DNA of 64,000 nucleotides, taken from the NCBI RefSeq assembly GCF_001644035.1, contig NZ_LUUG01000139.1, positions 1 to 64,000 of the forward strand. Reading direction: 5' to 3'. Positions 17,202-29,333 of the stretch are shown piece after piece (position 1 is the stretch's first letter; each line of letters begins with the position of its first letter). The notes beneath the pieces are model-generated. The model was given only the letters and a program-made list of their open reading frames with translations. It was not told the origin of the DNA and did no database searches. Made by a program: the position numbers and the translations under genes. The DNA comes from Methylomonas methanica (GTDB lineage Bacteria; Pseudomonadota; Gammaproteobacteria; Methylococcales; Methylomonadaceae).

Positions 17202-18530
17202 ATGCCCGATCTCAATCCGCAGACTGTTGCTGCTTTATTGCCTGCCACGTGCCGGAAAGTGTTCGTCGCCTATAGCGGCGGTTTGGACTCGACTGTGCTG
17301 CTGGATTTATGCGTGGGCTTGCCTGCGCTCGCCGGCAAGATCGTCGCCGTTTATGTCGATCACGGCTTGCAAGCTGAGTCAGCGGGATGGGGCGAACATT
17401 GTCGCCGGCAAGCAGAAAGCTTAGGTGCAGATTTTCAATTGCTAACGGTGGATGCGCGGGCCGGTAGCGGCGAAAGCCCGGAAGCCGCGGCCCGCGAGGC
17501 GCGCTATCGGGCGCTGCGGCAACTATTAGGTGTCGACGATATTATCCTGCTGGCCCAGCACCGCGAGGACCAGATGGAAACGTTGTTGCTGCAATTGTTC
17601 AGAGGCGCCGGTGTATCAGGCTTGGCCGGCATGCCGATTGCCAGTGTTTTTGGGAAGGGACAAATGCTGCGGCCGCTGTTGGATGTGGCCAAGGTCGATA
17701 TACAGCGGTATGCGCAAGCACATGGTTTGCAATGGGTGGAAGATCCCAGCAACCAAAGTAGCGATTTTGACCGCAACTACCTGCGTAACGAAATCCTGCC
17801 GGTATTGAAACAGCGCTGGCCGGCGCTGGATAAAACGGTTGCGCGTTCGGCCAAGCACTGTGGCGACGCGGCACAGATGATAGAGGCTTGGGCGAAAAAG
17901 ACCTTGCCGACGGTTTTCGATCCGACCGATGGCAGTTTCAATGTCGCCGATTTATCAGCGATCACGGCGACGCAATTGAATTGTCTCTTGCGACACTGGT
18001 TGCGCCGCATGGGTGTGAAGCCGCCGAGTCAGGCGGTGTTGCAAACGCTGGTCGAGCAGCTGGTCTGTGGGCGGGGCGATGCAGCGGCGCAAGTATGTAT
18101 CCAGGGCAGCATCATCAGAAAATATCGGCAAAAATTGTATTGCATCCCTGAGCAATGCTTGCAAAAGGAAACTCAGACAAAGCCGTGGATACAAGAGCAG
18201 GAGCGGATAATCTTAAGCAATGGCTATGTGTTGTCCAGAAACACTGCATCGGCTGGGCTATCCAAAAACTTGTGGAATAATGCGGAAGTGACGGTGGAGC
18301 CAAGGCGAGGCGGGGAAAAGCTTAAATTGCCTGGTCGAGCCGGCCATCATTGTCTAAAAAAACTCTACCAGGAGGCTGGGGTTCCGCCTTGGGAAAGAGA
18401 CATTAGGCCCTTGATTTATCTGGATGGTCGTCTGGCGGCGGTCGCCGACTTATGGATTGCCGAATGGGCGTGGCTCAGCGCGGCGGACAGTTGTTACCAA
18501 TTGGATTGGCGAGTGTCCGAAAGCATGTAA
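17202..18530 (+). CDS. tilS: tRNA(Ile)-lysidine synthetase
   Basis: A 442-residue ATP-dependent enzyme that converts C34 of the CAU-anticodon tRNA-Ile to lysidine, allowing AUA decoding. The PP-loop VAYSGGLDSTVLL (about residues 22-34) and the VDHGLQAES and EAAAREARY segments are diagnostic of the N-terminal domain. The segment LLAQHREDQMETLLLQLFRG carries the usual H-D/E motif. The TilS C-terminal domain (LKLPGRAGHHCLKKLYQEAG; PPWERD) is present, as in the long E. coli type. No clear Shine-Dalgarno precedes ATG 17202. Confidence 0.95.
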   Translation: MPDLNPQTVAALLPATCRKVFVAYSGGLDSTVLLDLCVGLPALAGKIVAVYVDHGLQAESAGWGEHCRRQAESLGADFQLLTVDARAGSGESPEAAAREARYRALRQLLGVDDIILLAQHREDQMETLLLQLFRGAGVSGLAGMPIASVFGKGQMLRPLLDVAKVDIQRYAQAHGLQWVEDPSNQSSDFDRNYLRNEILPVLKQRWPALDKTVARSAKHCGDAAQMIEAWAKKTLPTVFDPTDGSFNVADLSAITATQLNCLLRHWLRRMGVKPPSQAVLQTLVEQLVCGRGDAAAQVCIQGSIIRKYRQKLYCIPEQCLQKETQTKPWIQEQERIILSNGYVLSRNTASAGLSKNLWNNAEVTVEPRRGGEKLKLPGRAGHHCLKKLYQEAGVPPWERDIRPLIYLDGRLAAVADLWIAEWAWLSAADSCYQLDWRVSESM

Positions 18531-18561
18531 TGATAGGTAACGAAAACCGTTAGGAGGTGTC

Positions 18562-18756
18562 ATGTTGATGTTTCCCGAGATACTTCAGGCCATGATCGTG
18601 GGCATGATGATCGCAATCCCGGCGATCTTGATCTATAAAAAAGCCGGTCTGAATCCGGCGTGGGCGGCATTGGTGTTTTTGCCGGTCTTTGGATTGCTGA
18701 TCGTGTTTTTGCAACTGGCTTTCCAAGAATGGCCGAATGCAAAAAAGGAGGGCTAG
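18562..18756 (+). CDS. Small membrane protein (64 aa)
   Basis: Sixty-four residues with a perfect AGGAGGT a few bases upstream of ATG 18562. Two hydrophobic segments (about 6-25, IVGMMIAIPAILIY, and 35-53, ALVFLPVFGLLIVFL) are separated by KKAGLNPAWA, followed by a short charged tail (NAKKEG). The layout, a helix, a K/AG-x-P/R-W turn, then a second helix, is shared with the next gene, so the two are likely paralogues. Function unknown; proteins of this kind are often co-encoded with signalling genes, here a diguanylate cyclase. Confidence 0.75.
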   Translation: MLMFPEILQAMIVGMMIAIPAILIYKKAGLNPAWAALVFLPVFGLLIVFLQLAFQEWPNAKKEG

Positions 18757-18758
18757 TC

Positions 18759-18956
18759 ATGGAACTATTTTTCGTGTTGTTGCCGGTATTCATGCTGTTT
18801 TGCTTGTGGCTGGGCTATCGAATTTTGGAAAAAGCCGGATTCGACGGGCGCTGGACGCTGGTTTTATTGGTGCCGGTGCTTAACATCATCATGATTTGGG
18901 TGTTTGCATTTAGCACGTGGCCCAAGTTACAAAATGGCGTAGACCAGGGCTTTTAA
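18759..18956 (+). CDS. Small membrane protein (65 aa), paralogue of the preceding one
   Basis: Sixty-five residues starting MELFFVLLPVFMLF, with two hydrophobic segments (about 3-20 and 31-51) around YRILEKAGFDGRWTLV. It starts two bases after the stop of the previous gene, with GGAGGG upstream, so the pair is translationally linked. The EKAG-x-x-x-RW turn parallels KKAG-x-x-x-AW in its neighbour. It is followed after 13 bases by the diguanylate cyclase gene. Function unknown; proteins with this two-helix form often carry a generic small membrane or DUF label. Confidence 0.75.
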   Translation: MELFFVLLPVFMLFCLWLGYRILEKAGFDGRWTLVLLVPVLNIIMIWVFAFSTWPKLQNGVDQGF

Positions 18957-18969
18957 GCGGCACCCTGAC

Positions 18970-20442
18970 ATGACCGAAAAGACACGCGGCAAACTTCCGG
19001 CGATTTTCATTCCGGTGGTGCTATTCATCGTGTTTGATGCGGTGGCGCTGGGGCTTAATTTTTGGATTTCCGCAAAGCTGGAAAAGAGTGCGGTGGCTAT
19101 TAATTTATCCGGCCGCCAACGCATGTTGTCACAGCGGATGACCAAATCTTTGCTGATGTTGCATGTCGCGCAAACCGATACGGAAAAGCTCAGCGCTTTT
19201 ACCGAATTTTCCAATGCCGTCGACTTGTTCGATAAAACCTTAAACGGTTTTTTGCAAGGCGGTATTACCAGTAGCGGTGATGGCAAACCGGTTTACTTGG
19301 CTGCCGCCCAAGCTTCCAATACGCAAATGATTACCGGCTCGGCGTCCCAGCTTTGGGCACTGATCCACAAACGCTTATTGCCGGTTGAGTTGGGTGGCGT
19401 AGGGATTGATACCGAGGTTTTGCGGTCGGCATTGCGGACATTGTTGATGCATAACACCCAACTGTTGGCTTTGATGAATGATCTGACCACCGCGTTGGAG
19501 CTAAATGCTACCAGGGAAGTGTTTTATTTGCGCAGCTTGCAAGCCAGTTTGCTGCTGCTGGCATTGCTGAATTTTGCCCTGGTCTGCAAACGCCTGTTGG
19601 CTCAAATCAAGCAATCCCAGGGCAATGTTCAAGCCTTGCGCAATATCATCGATTCCATCGAGACCGGCATCGTTTTGTATGGTCGTGACGAATGTGTGCG
19701 TTCCGCCAATAAGACGGCCAGTCAGTTATTCGGATACGGCGAGCAGGTCTTGATCGGTAAACCTTTAAAGCAATTGATCGTCGCGGACAACACCCGAATG
19801 CTGGGGTTACGGCGCGACAACTCTACCTTTGTCGCGAAAATCAACACCCAAACCCTGTTCGAGTTTAACGATCAGATCACTATGTGCACGATTACCGATG
19901 TCAGCGAACAGGAGCGTAAGGAAAAACAATTAATGTATCTGGCGTTTCATGACCAGCTCACCGGTTTGCCCAATCGCGGTTTGTTGGTCGAGCGCTTACG
20001 GCAAGACTTGTTGCGCGCCAAACGTGATTCGACATTTTTGGCGGTGCTGTTTCTTGACTTGGACGGTTTCAAGGATGTAAACGATGAAATGGGGCACGAT
20101 GCCGGCGATGAATTACTGCAAGCAGTGGCCAAGCGTTTTGAGCATTGTTGCCGCGAAGTCGATACCGTCGCCCGTTTGGGTGGCGATGAGTTCGTATTTG
20201 TTCTGACCTCGCTACACTCGGTATTGGCGGCCAAGCAAGTGGCGCAAAATGTGTTGAAAGCCATTAATCAAGCGTTTTTAATTCATAATGAGACCGTCAA
20301 AATAGGGGCCAGCATCGGCATTGCCATGTATCCCACCGATCATTCCGAAGCCGAATTGTTGATTAAATGCGCCGACGACGCGATGTATATGGCCAAGCAG
20401 CGCGGCAAAAATCAGTTGGTGTTTACGACCAAATGTCGTTGA
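18970..20442 (+). CDS. Membrane-bound diguanylate cyclase with PilJ-type sensor and PAS domain
   Basis: A 490-residue signalling enzyme that makes cyclic di-GMP. Domains in order: transmembrane helix (about 10-30), a periplasmic type IV pilus methyl-accepting/NIT-like sensor (SGRQRMLSQRMTKSLLML, about 45-185), a second transmembrane helix (about 193-212), a PAS domain (about 225-310) and a GGDEF domain (about 325-490). The active-site GGDEF motif at 404-408 is intact (ARLGGDEFVFVL). A classical RxxD inhibitory site is not obvious just before it. The sensor type is often tied to nitrate/nitrite or osmotic signals, but the ligand here is unknown. It lies 13 bases after two small membrane-protein genes and may share their transcript. 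Confidence 0.92.
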   Translation: MTEKTRGKLPAIFIPVVLFIVFDAVALGLNFWISAKLEKSAVAINLSGRQRMLSQRMTKSLLMLHVAQTDTEKLSAFTEFSNAVDLFDKTLNGFLQGGITSSGDGKPVYLAAAQASNTQMITGSASQLWALIHKRLLPVELGGVGIDTEVLRSALRTLLMHNTQLLALMNDLTTALELNATREVFYLRSLQASLLLLALLNFALVCKRLLAQIKQSQGNVQALRNIIDSIETGIVLYGRDECVRSANKTASQLFGYGEQVLIGKPLKQLIVADNTRMLGLRRDNSTFVAKINTQTLFEFNDQITMCTITDVSEQERKEKQLMYLAFHDQLTGLPNRGLLVERLRQDLLRAKRDSTFLAVLFLDLDGFKDVNDEMGHDAGDELLQAVAKRFEHCCREVDTVARLGGDEFVFVLTSLHSVLAAKQVAQNVLKAINQAFLIHNETVKIGASIGIAMYPTDHSEAELLIKCADDAMYMAKQRGKNQLVFTTKCR

Positions 20443-20553
20443 TATTTTTCGGTTATCTAGCCCCCGGCTGAGCTTGCTTTGGCAATTAAAAAGGCAATTG
20501 CGCTATAAAACTGTTAGAATTTGCCGCTTTTCGACCCCCTTGCTATTCGCTAA

Positions 20554-22209
<1,656 letters not shown>

Positions 22210-22221
22210 ACAAGGTTAAAC

Positions 22222-23055
22222 ATGCAATTATGTAATTTCGAAGTCGGCCTGGATAAGCCGTTTTTCCTGATCGCCGGCACCTGTGTGATCGAAAGCGAAC
22301 AAATGACCATGGATACCGCCGGTAAATTGAAAGAAATAGCCGACGAGTTGAATATTCCATTTATTTATAAGTCCTCGTTCGATAAAGCCAACCGTTCGTC
22401 ACTGGGCAGTTTTCGCGGTCCGGGTGTCGAAAAAGGTTTGCAGATCTTGGAAAAAGTAAAACAGCAATTGCATGTGCCGGTTTTGACCGATGTCCATGAA
22501 GACACACCGTTAGAAGAAGTGGCGGCGGTGGTTGATGTGCTGCAAACCCCGGCGTTTTTGTGCCGCCAGACCAATTTTATTCAAAGTGTCGCCGCCTTGG
22601 GCAAACCCGTAAATATCAAAAAAGGGCAATTTTTAGCGCCGTGGGATATGGCCAATGTCGCTGCCAAAGCCAAGGCCACCGGCAATCAGCAAATCATGGT
22701 TTGCGAGCGCGGTGTGTCGTTTGGTTATAATAATTTGGTCTCGGACATGCGTTCTTTGGCCGTGATGCGCAACACCGGATGCCCGGTGGTATTCGACGCC
22801 ACCCATTCCGTGCAGTTACCGGGCGGGCAAGGCAATGTCTCCGGCGGTCAGCGTGAACATGTACCGGTGTTGGCTCGCGCCGCAGTCGCAGTGGGTATTG
22901 CTGGTCTGTTTATGGAATCGCATCCCAAACCCGAAGAAGCGTTGAGTGACGGTCCCAATTCATGGCCCTTGCACCGCATGAAAGAATTATTGGAAATGTT
23001 AGTAACGATAGACCGGGCTGTTAAATCCACCAGCCTGATTGAAACCACACTATAG
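22222..23055 (+). CDS. kdsA: 3-deoxy-8-phosphooctulonate synthase
   Basis: A 277-residue aldol-type synthase that condenses phosphoenolpyruvate with arabinose 5-phosphate to give KDO 8-phosphate for lipopolysaccharide inner core. Recognised by [36 protein letters not shown] and [16 protein letters not shown]. The segment GGNVSGG-like ([20 protein letters not shown]) fits the metal-independent or metal-dependent classes, which I do not try to separate. Starts 12 bases after pyrG and ends nine bases before eno, so it is probably cotranscribed with both. Confidence 0.96.
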   Translation: MQLCNFEVGLDKPFFLIAGTCVIESEQMTMDTAGKLKEIADELNIPFIYKSSFDKANRSSLGSFRGPGVEKGLQILEKVKQQLHVPVLTDVHEDTPLEEVAAVVDVLQTPAFLCRQTNFIQSVAALGKPVNIKKGQFLAPWDMANVAAKAKATGNQQIMVCERGVSFGYNNLVSDMRSLAVMRNTGCPVVFDATHSVQLPGGQGNVSGGQREHVPVLARAAVAVGIAGLFMESHPKPEEALSDGPNSWPLHRMKELLEMLVTIDRAVKSTSLIETTL

Positions 23056-24348
<1,293 letters not shown>

Positions 24349-24353
24349 AAAGC

Positions 24354-24437
24354 GTAGGTTGGGTTAGGCACAAGCCGTAACCCAACGCGTTGGCCTAAAA
24401 AGGTGAGTTGCGTTTTTCCGGGCGCAACCCACCCTAC
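24354..24437. repeat. REP-like palindromic repeat between eno and ftsB
   Basis: GTAGGTTGGGTT (24354-24365) and AACCCACCCTAC (24426-24437) are inverted repeats with one mismatch, enclosing smaller GTAACCCAACGCGTTGG and TTGCG...CGCAA symmetries. This is the GTAGGGTGGGTT-type intergenic palindrome found in many bacterial genomes. It starts five bases after the eno stop codon and covers the region where ftsB's ribosome binding site should be. A differently cored element with similar TCGTAGGG outer ends lies at 62593-62680. Confidence 0.75.
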
Positions 24438-24722
24438 AGATCGAGAACAGCCATTAAAACCCTGATCGCCATCATCATTCTGCTAATTGTTCACTTCCAG
24501 TATCGGTTGTGGCTGGGTGATGCCAGCGTCTCGCAGATTAGCGATTATCGGGAACGCCTGGATACCCTGACCAAGGAAGCGCAGGAAAAAAAGGAACGCA
24601 ACGATTCCTTGTATGCCGAGGTGCTGGATTTGCGCCGTGGTTTGGAAACCATCGAAGAACGCGCTCGTTACGAACTGGGCATGATCAAGGAAAACGAAAC
24701 TTTCTTTCAAGTGCTTGAGTAG
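24408..24722 (+). CDS. ftsB: Cell division protein FtsB
   Basis: A small bitopic divisome protein that with FtsL and FtsQ activates septal peptidoglycan synthesis. A transmembrane helix ([15 protein letters not shown]) is followed by YRLWLGD, a leucine-rich coiled coil ([16 protein letters not shown] onward) and the conserved [19 protein letters not shown] ending. The start is odd: the only standard start in frame is TTG 24408, which lies inside a palindromic repeat and would add 15 basic residues before the usual N-terminus. The position where homologues begin (M-K-T-L) reads ATT AAA ACC CTG at 24453, so the true start may be a rare ATT. With the TTG it is 104 residues, with the ATT 89. Confidence 0.9.
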   Translation: MRFSGRNPPYRSRTAIKTLIAIIILLIVHFQYRLWLGDASVSQISDYRERLDTLTKEAQEKKERNDSLYAEVLDLRRGLETIEERARYELGMIKENETFFQVLE

Positions 24723-24727
24723 AGAGC

Positions 24728-25423
24728 ATGAAGCAAATTCTCAAATGCTGGGCAGTTGTCCCGGCAGCTGGCGTTGGCAAACGCATGCAAGCCGATCGCC
24801 CTAAACAATATCTGCCGCTGGCCGGCAAAACCGTCATCGAACATACCTTAAACCGCGTGTTGCAATCCGGCGCGTTTCAAGCGGTGGCGGTGGCGATTTC
24901 AGTTGAAGATCCGTATTGGCCCGAATTGGACGTTTCTAAACATCCAGATGTAATTACCGCGCCCGGCGGCAAGGAGCGGGCTGACTCAGTACTGTCGGCA
25001 CTGAAATCTTTGCAAGGCCAGGCTGCTGAAGACGATTGGGTATTGGTGCATGACGCGGCACGACCCTGTCTGACAGCTTCTGATATTCATCTGCAAATCG
25101 ACACACTAAAAGACGATGCAGTCGGCGGCATTCTGGCGCTGTCCTCCCACGACACGCTAAAACACGTCGACGGCGATACGATTACCGCGACGATAGATCG
25201 CAAACATGTCTGGCGCGCTTTAACGCCGCAGATGTTCAAATACGGCATGCTTCGCGATGCTTTGCAGCAAACCGAAGGCAATCCGGCCGTTACCGATGAA
25301 GCCAGTGCGCTGGAACTGTTGGGCTTTCAGCCGAAGATCGTTGAAGGCCGCCCCGATAACATCAAAATCACCCGGCCCGAAGATCTGGCGCTGGCACACT
25401 TCTATATGGAGCAACAAGCATGA
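24728..25423 (+). CDS. ispD: 2-C-methyl-D-erythritol 4-phosphate cytidylyltransferase
   Basis: A 231-residue enzyme of the MEP isoprenoid pathway that couples MEP with CTP to give CDP-ME. The N-terminal nucleotide-binding motif is [22 protein letters not shown]; later [16 protein letters not shown] and the terminal [12 protein letters not shown] match the family. It begins five bases after ftsB and overlaps ispF by four bases (ATGA), an arrangement known in gammaproteobacteria that suggests translational coupling of two enzymes in the same pathway. Confidence 0.96.
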   Translation: MKQILKCWAVVPAAGVGKRMQADRPKQYLPLAGKTVIEHTLNRVLQSGAFQAVAVAISVEDPYWPELDVSKHPDVITAPGGKERADSVLSALKSLQGQAAEDDWVLVHDAARPCLTASDIHLQIDTLKDDAVGGILALSSHDTLKHVDGDTITATIDRKHVWRALTPQMFKYGMLRDALQQTEGNPAVTDEASALELLGFQPKIVEGRPDNIKITRPEDLALAHFYMEQQA

Positions 25424-25893
25424 TCCGAGTCGGCCAAGGCTACGACGTCCACCGTTTCAACGACGGCGACCACATCATTTTGGGCGGCGTGAAAATCCCC
25501 TATGAAAGAGGTTTGGAAGCCCATTCCGACGGCGATGTGGTGCTGCATGCCTTGGCTGACGCGATTCTCGGTGCTGCGGCTTTAGGTGACATCGGCAAGC
25601 ATTTCCCTGATACCGATCCCGAATTCAAGGGTGCCGACAGCCGTGTATTACTGCGGCATGTGTATAAAATCGTCCAGGAAAAAGGTTACAAATTAGTCAA
25701 CGCCGACGTGACCATCATTGCCCAGGCACCGAAAATGCTGCCACATGTGCCGGCCATGCGAGCCAACATCGCTGCCGACTTGGTTGTCGATGTCGATTTC
25801 ATCAATGTCAAAGCCACCACCACAGAGAAACTGGGCTTTGAAGGCCGCAAGGAAGGCATCGCCGTGCAGGCGGTGGTGTTGATTGAGAAGTAA
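25420..25893 (+). CDS. ispF: 2-C-methyl-D-erythritol 2,4-cyclodiphosphate synthase
   Basis: A 157-residue trimeric zinc enzyme that cyclises CDP-ME 2-phosphate in the MEP pathway. It has the metal ligands of GYDVHRF (Asp, His) and the third His in [18 protein letters not shown], plus [19 protein letters not shown] and the C-terminal [18 protein letters not shown]. Its ATG overlaps the ispD stop. Length is typical. Confidence 0.97.
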   Translation: MIRVGQGYDVHRFNDGDHIILGGVKIPYERGLEAHSDGDVVLHALADAILGAAALGDIGKHFPDTDPEFKGADSRVLLRHVYKIVQEKGYKLVNADVTIIAQAPKMLPHVPAMRANIAADLVVDVDFINVKATTTEKLGFEGRKEGIAVQAVVLIEK

Positions 25894-25940
25894 CTCACAC
25901 AAGTTCAAACTTTGCCCGAATTTATAGCTGCTAAGTCAGG

Positions 25941-26014
25941 TAGGTCAGGGTGCGCGTAGCGTTCCCTGACAATTTTACGGCATCAATACAGTCATATCGC
26001 GGCAACATGACCTA
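25941..26014. repeat. Nested inverted repeat upstream of truD
   Basis: GTCAGGG (25944-25950) pairs with CCCTGAC (25964-25970) around a GCGCGTAGCGT core, and an outer TAGGTCA (25941-25947) pairs with TGACCTA (26008-26014). It resembles the intergenic palindromic-repeat style seen elsewhere in the window and fills the ispF-truD gap; it may also be a weak terminator of the upstream operon. Confidence 0.5.
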
Positions 26015-26032
26015 CGATATTTTACATACCCC

Positions 26033-27070
26033 ATGACAGATTTTAGTTTACCCGAATGGCCCTACGCCTGCGGTGGCCCGTCCGGTACCGGCGACATCAA
26101 AACAGAACCCGAGGATTTTGTCGTCGAAGAAATCCTGTCTTTCCAGCCGGAAGGCAGCGGCGAGCATATATTCCTGCATATCGAAAAAACCGGCGAAAAC
26201 ACCGAATATGTCGCTCGTCTGCTGGCCCGCCATGCCGGTATCCGCCAGCGCGACGTCAGCTATGCCGGATTAAAAGACCGTCATGGCCGCACTCGGCAAT
26301 GGTTTAGTGTGTGGCTACCGGGTAAGGAAGATCCGGATTGGTCAGCTATCGAAACCGAGCAGCTGAAAATACTGCAAACGGTTCGTCACGCTCGGAAGCT
26401 GAAGCGCGGCGTATTGGCCGGCAATAAATTTACGTTGCTGATCCGCAATTGGACGGGCAACCAAGAAGAAGCTGAAAAGCAGTTGCAACTGATCAAAACC
26501 CAAGGTTTTCCGAATTACTTCGGCCCGCAACGTTTCGGGCATCACGGCCAAAATATCAATCGCGCGCGGGCAATGTTTGCCGGCGCTAAGGTCAAGCGCG
26601 AGCAGCGTTCTTTGTATTTCTCGGCGGCGCGTTCGTATTTGTTCAATCTGATCTTGGCCCAGCGCGTCGCGCAAGCCAATTGGCATCGGGCATTAAATGG
26701 CGATGTATTTAAGCTAGACGGCAGTAATAGCTGTTTTGCCGGGGATAGCGACGACGCCAGTCTGCCGGCACGCCTCGAGCAGGGTGATATTCATCCCACC
26801 GGGATTATGTGGGGCCGAGGCGGTAAGGTTGCCACGGCTGAGGCCGGTGCGATAGAAAATACCGTTATTGCCGCTAACGCATCCCTAGCCGACGGCTTGC
26901 TTGCCTTTGATCTGGAAGCAGATCGTCGGGCCTTGCGGACATTGCCGCAAGATCTGGAGTGGCAGTGGTTGGATAATCAACTAAAGTTGAGCTTCACTCT
27001 GCCCGCCGGCAGCTATGCCACGGCCTTGTTACGGGAAATTATTGGCGATGCACCTGGCGCTAGTTTTTAA
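26033..27070 (+). CDS. truD: tRNA pseudouridine(13) synthase
   Basis: A 345-residue enzyme that makes pseudouridine 13 in tRNA-Glu. The catalytic Asp is in the family motif AGLKDRHGRTRQWFS (about residues 80-94). Other signatures are the N-terminal IKTEPEDFVVEEIL, HIEKTGENTEYVARLLA, and NYFGPQRFGHHGQN. The C-terminal half is the TRUD insertion domain. It closes the conserved pyrG-to-truD gene order, though the repeat before it suggests a separate transcript. Confidence 0.95.
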   Translation: MTDFSLPEWPYACGGPSGTGDIKTEPEDFVVEEILSFQPEGSGEHIFLHIEKTGENTEYVARLLARHAGIRQRDVSYAGLKDRHGRTRQWFSVWLPGKEDPDWSAIETEQLKILQTVRHARKLKRGVLAGNKFTLLIRNWTGNQEEAEKQLQLIKTQGFPNYFGPQRFGHHGQNINRARAMFAGAKVKREQRSLYFSAARSYLFNLILAQRVAQANWHRALNGDVFKLDGSNSCFAGDSDDASLPARLEQGDIHPTGIMWGRGGKVATAEAGAIENTVIAANASLADGLLAFDLEADRRALRTLPQDLEWQWLDNQLKLSFTLPAGSYATALLREIIGDAPGASF

Positions 27071-27181
27071 ATTCGCTTTCATAAAAATGCTTTTTGGGTT
27101 GTAATCGCATCAACTTATAATACTTAAGTACAATAGCGCGCTATAGCGTTCTAAAAACTATAACCTCTACTTACATCCTCC

Positions 27182-29332
27182 ATGCCTGATAGCGGCCAGA
27201 TATCCGGACCAGCAGATTCCACGTTTGACGATCCTTTATTGTTGGCTTTGCTGTCGGTCTGCAAGTTATTACATATCCCGCAAACTGCAACGGCCTTGGT
27301 GGCCGGACTGCCCTTAGTCGACAATAAATTAACACCGGCTTTGTTCGTGCGCGCCGCTGAACGCGCTGGTTTGACCAGCCGCTTGTTGCGCCGGCCCTTA
27401 CAGAAAATTTCCAATTTAGTCCTGCCTGCTGTGCTGTTGCTTAAAGATGGCAACGCCTGCGTTTTGCTTGCCAAGAACGCTGAAAGCTATACGGTAGTGT
27501 TGCCGGAAACCGAGAGCGGCGAAAAGACCGTTAGCGTTGCAGAACTGCAAGCAAACTACAGCGGTTCGGCCTTTTTCGTGCAGTTACAGCATCGCTTTGA
27601 CGGGCGTACTGCGGAATCGGCTGTGCCCAAGGTCAAACATTGGTTTTGGGATGTGCTTTATAAGTCCTGGCCTATCTATGCGGAAGTGCTGGCGGCCTCG
27701 GTATTAATCAATTTGTTTGCTTTGGCGGCACCCTTATTTTTCATGAATATCTACGACCGCGTGGTGCCTAATCACGCGTTGGAAACCTTGTGGGTACTGA
27801 CGGTAGGTGTGCTGATCGTGTTTGGCTTCGAATTGGCGATGAAGCTGCTGCGAAGTTATTTTATCGATGCGGCTGGCAAGCGCGCCGATATTATTTTGTC
27901 GGCGAATATTTTCGAAAAACTGATGAATATTCGCATGGAAGCCCGGCCGCCATCGGTGGGCGCTTTTGCTAACAACTTAAGCGAATTCGAATCCTTTCGC
28001 GAGTTCTTGACCTCGGCAACGCTGGTGACGTTGATTGATTTGCCGTTTTTGTTTTTGTTTTTACTGATTATTTATAGTGTCGGCGGCAATTTGGCTTTGA
28101 TTCCGCTGGCAATTTTGCCGTTGGCGATGATGATCGGTATTGCCTTGCAGGCGCCGTTGAAAAACACGATCAACGCCATGTTCAAATTCGGCGGCGAGAA
28201 AAATGCCACGCTGGTGGAAGCGTTGTCCAATCTGGAAACTATCAAAGCGGCTGGCGCGGAAGGGCAATTGCAGCGCCGTTGGGAGCAGAATGTCGGCGAA
28301 ATCGCCCGGCTGGGGTTAAAGTCGCGGTTTTATGCCGGCTTGACCGTTAATTTGACCGCGTTCTTGCAGCAATTGGCAGCGGTATTGGTGGTGGTGGCCG
28401 GCGTCTACCGGATTACCGACGGCGATTTGACGACCGGCGGCTTGGTGGCTTGCACCATGCTGACCTCGCGGGCGTTGGCTCCGGTCGGGCAAGTCGCGGC
28501 ACTATTGACCCGCTACCATCAGGCGGTGACCGCCTTGGGATCGTTTAACCGGATGATGGCTCTACCGGTGGAGCGCGAGAGCGGCAAGGACTATTTGCAT
28601 AGGCCGCGCTTTAACGGCGAAATCGAGTTTAAGCATGTCCGCTTCAGCTATCCGCAGCAGCCGGTTAAGGCCTTGGACGGCATATCTTTTAAAATCAAGG
28701 CTGGCGAACGCGTGGGGTTTATCGGCCGAATCGGTTCCGGCAAGAGCACGCTGGAAAAATTGATGCTTGGTTTATATCAGGTTCAAGAAGGTTCGATCTT
28801 GATAGACGGCACCGATATTCGCCAAATCGATCCTTCCGATTTACGCCGGCAAATCGGCTATGTGCCGCAAGATATTTCCTTAATGTTCGGTAGCGTGAAG
28901 GACAATATCGTCTTGGGTTCGCGCTACGCCGATGACACTGCGGTGTTAAAGGCGGCGGCGATTGCCGGTGTCGATCAGTTCGTCAGTAAACATCCCGCCG
29001 GTTTTGATTTGCAGGTCGGTGAACGCGGCGCATCCTTGTCGGGTGGGCAACGGCAAAGTATTGCACTAGCCAGAGCCTTGCTGTTGTCGCCGTCGATTTT
29101 TATTATGGACGAGCCGACCAATGCGATGGACAACAGTAGCGAGGAGGCGTTTAAACAGCGGTTTGCCGCGCAACTGGCGGAACAGACCTTGATACTGGTC
29201 ACGCACCGCATGTCGCTGCTCAGCTTGGTGGACAGGCTGATCGTGATGGACGGCGGGCATATGGTCGCAGACGGCCCCAAGGAGCATGTGCTGGAAGCCT
29301 TGCGCCAAGGTCAGATCAAGGTGGCTATCTAA
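27182..29332 (+). CDS. Type I secretion ABC exporter ATPase/permease (LapB-like)
   Basis: A 716-residue inner-membrane exporter of the LapB/HlyB type. An N-terminal C39-peptidase-like domain (about 15-140) lacks the catalytic Cys, as in exporters that recognise but do not cleave their substrate. The membrane domain (about 160-440) begins around LAASVLINLFALAAPLFFMN. The ATPase domain (about 475-716) has Walker A GRIGSGKST, signature LSGGQRQSIALARAL, Walker B IFIMDEPTN and the switch His of VTHRMSLL. It begins a five-kilobase operon with an HlyD-type adaptor, a LuxR-type regulator and a TolC-type channel. This exporter class usually moves giant repeat-in-toxin adhesins, but no such gene is in the window. 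Confidence 0.93.
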   Translation: MPDSGQISGPADSTFDDPLLLALLSVCKLLHIPQTATALVAGLPLVDNKLTPALFVRAAERAGLTSRLLRRPLQKISNLVLPAVLLLKDGNACVLLAKNAESYTVVLPETESGEKTVSVAELQANYSGSAFFVQLQHRFDGRTAESAVPKVKHWFWDVLYKSWPIYAEVLAASVLINLFALAAPLFFMNIYDRVVPNHALETLWVLTVGVLIVFGFELAMKLLRSYFIDAAGKRADIILSANIFEKLMNIRMEARPPSVGAFANNLSEFESFREFLTSATLVTLIDLPFLFLFLLIIYSVGGNLALIPLAILPLAMMIGIALQAPLKNTINAMFKFGGEKNATLVEALSNLETIKAAGAEGQLQRRWEQNVGEIARLGLKSRFYAGLTVNLTAFLQQLAAVLVVVAGVYRITDGDLTTGGLVACTMLTSRALAPVGQVAALLTRYHQAVTALGSFNRMMALPVERESGKDYLHRPRFNGEIEFKHVRFSYPQQPVKALDGISFKIKAGERVGFIGRIGSGKSTLEKLMLGLYQVQEGSILIDGTDIRQIDPSDLRRQIGYVPQDISLMFGSVKDNIVLGSRYADDTAVLKAAAIAGVDQFVSKHPAGFDLQVGERGASLSGGQRQSIALARALLLSPSIFIMDEPTNAMDNSSEEAFKQRFAAQLAEQTLILVTHRMSLLSLVDRLIVMDGGHMVADGPKEHVLEALRQGQIKVAI

Positions 29333-29333
29333 T

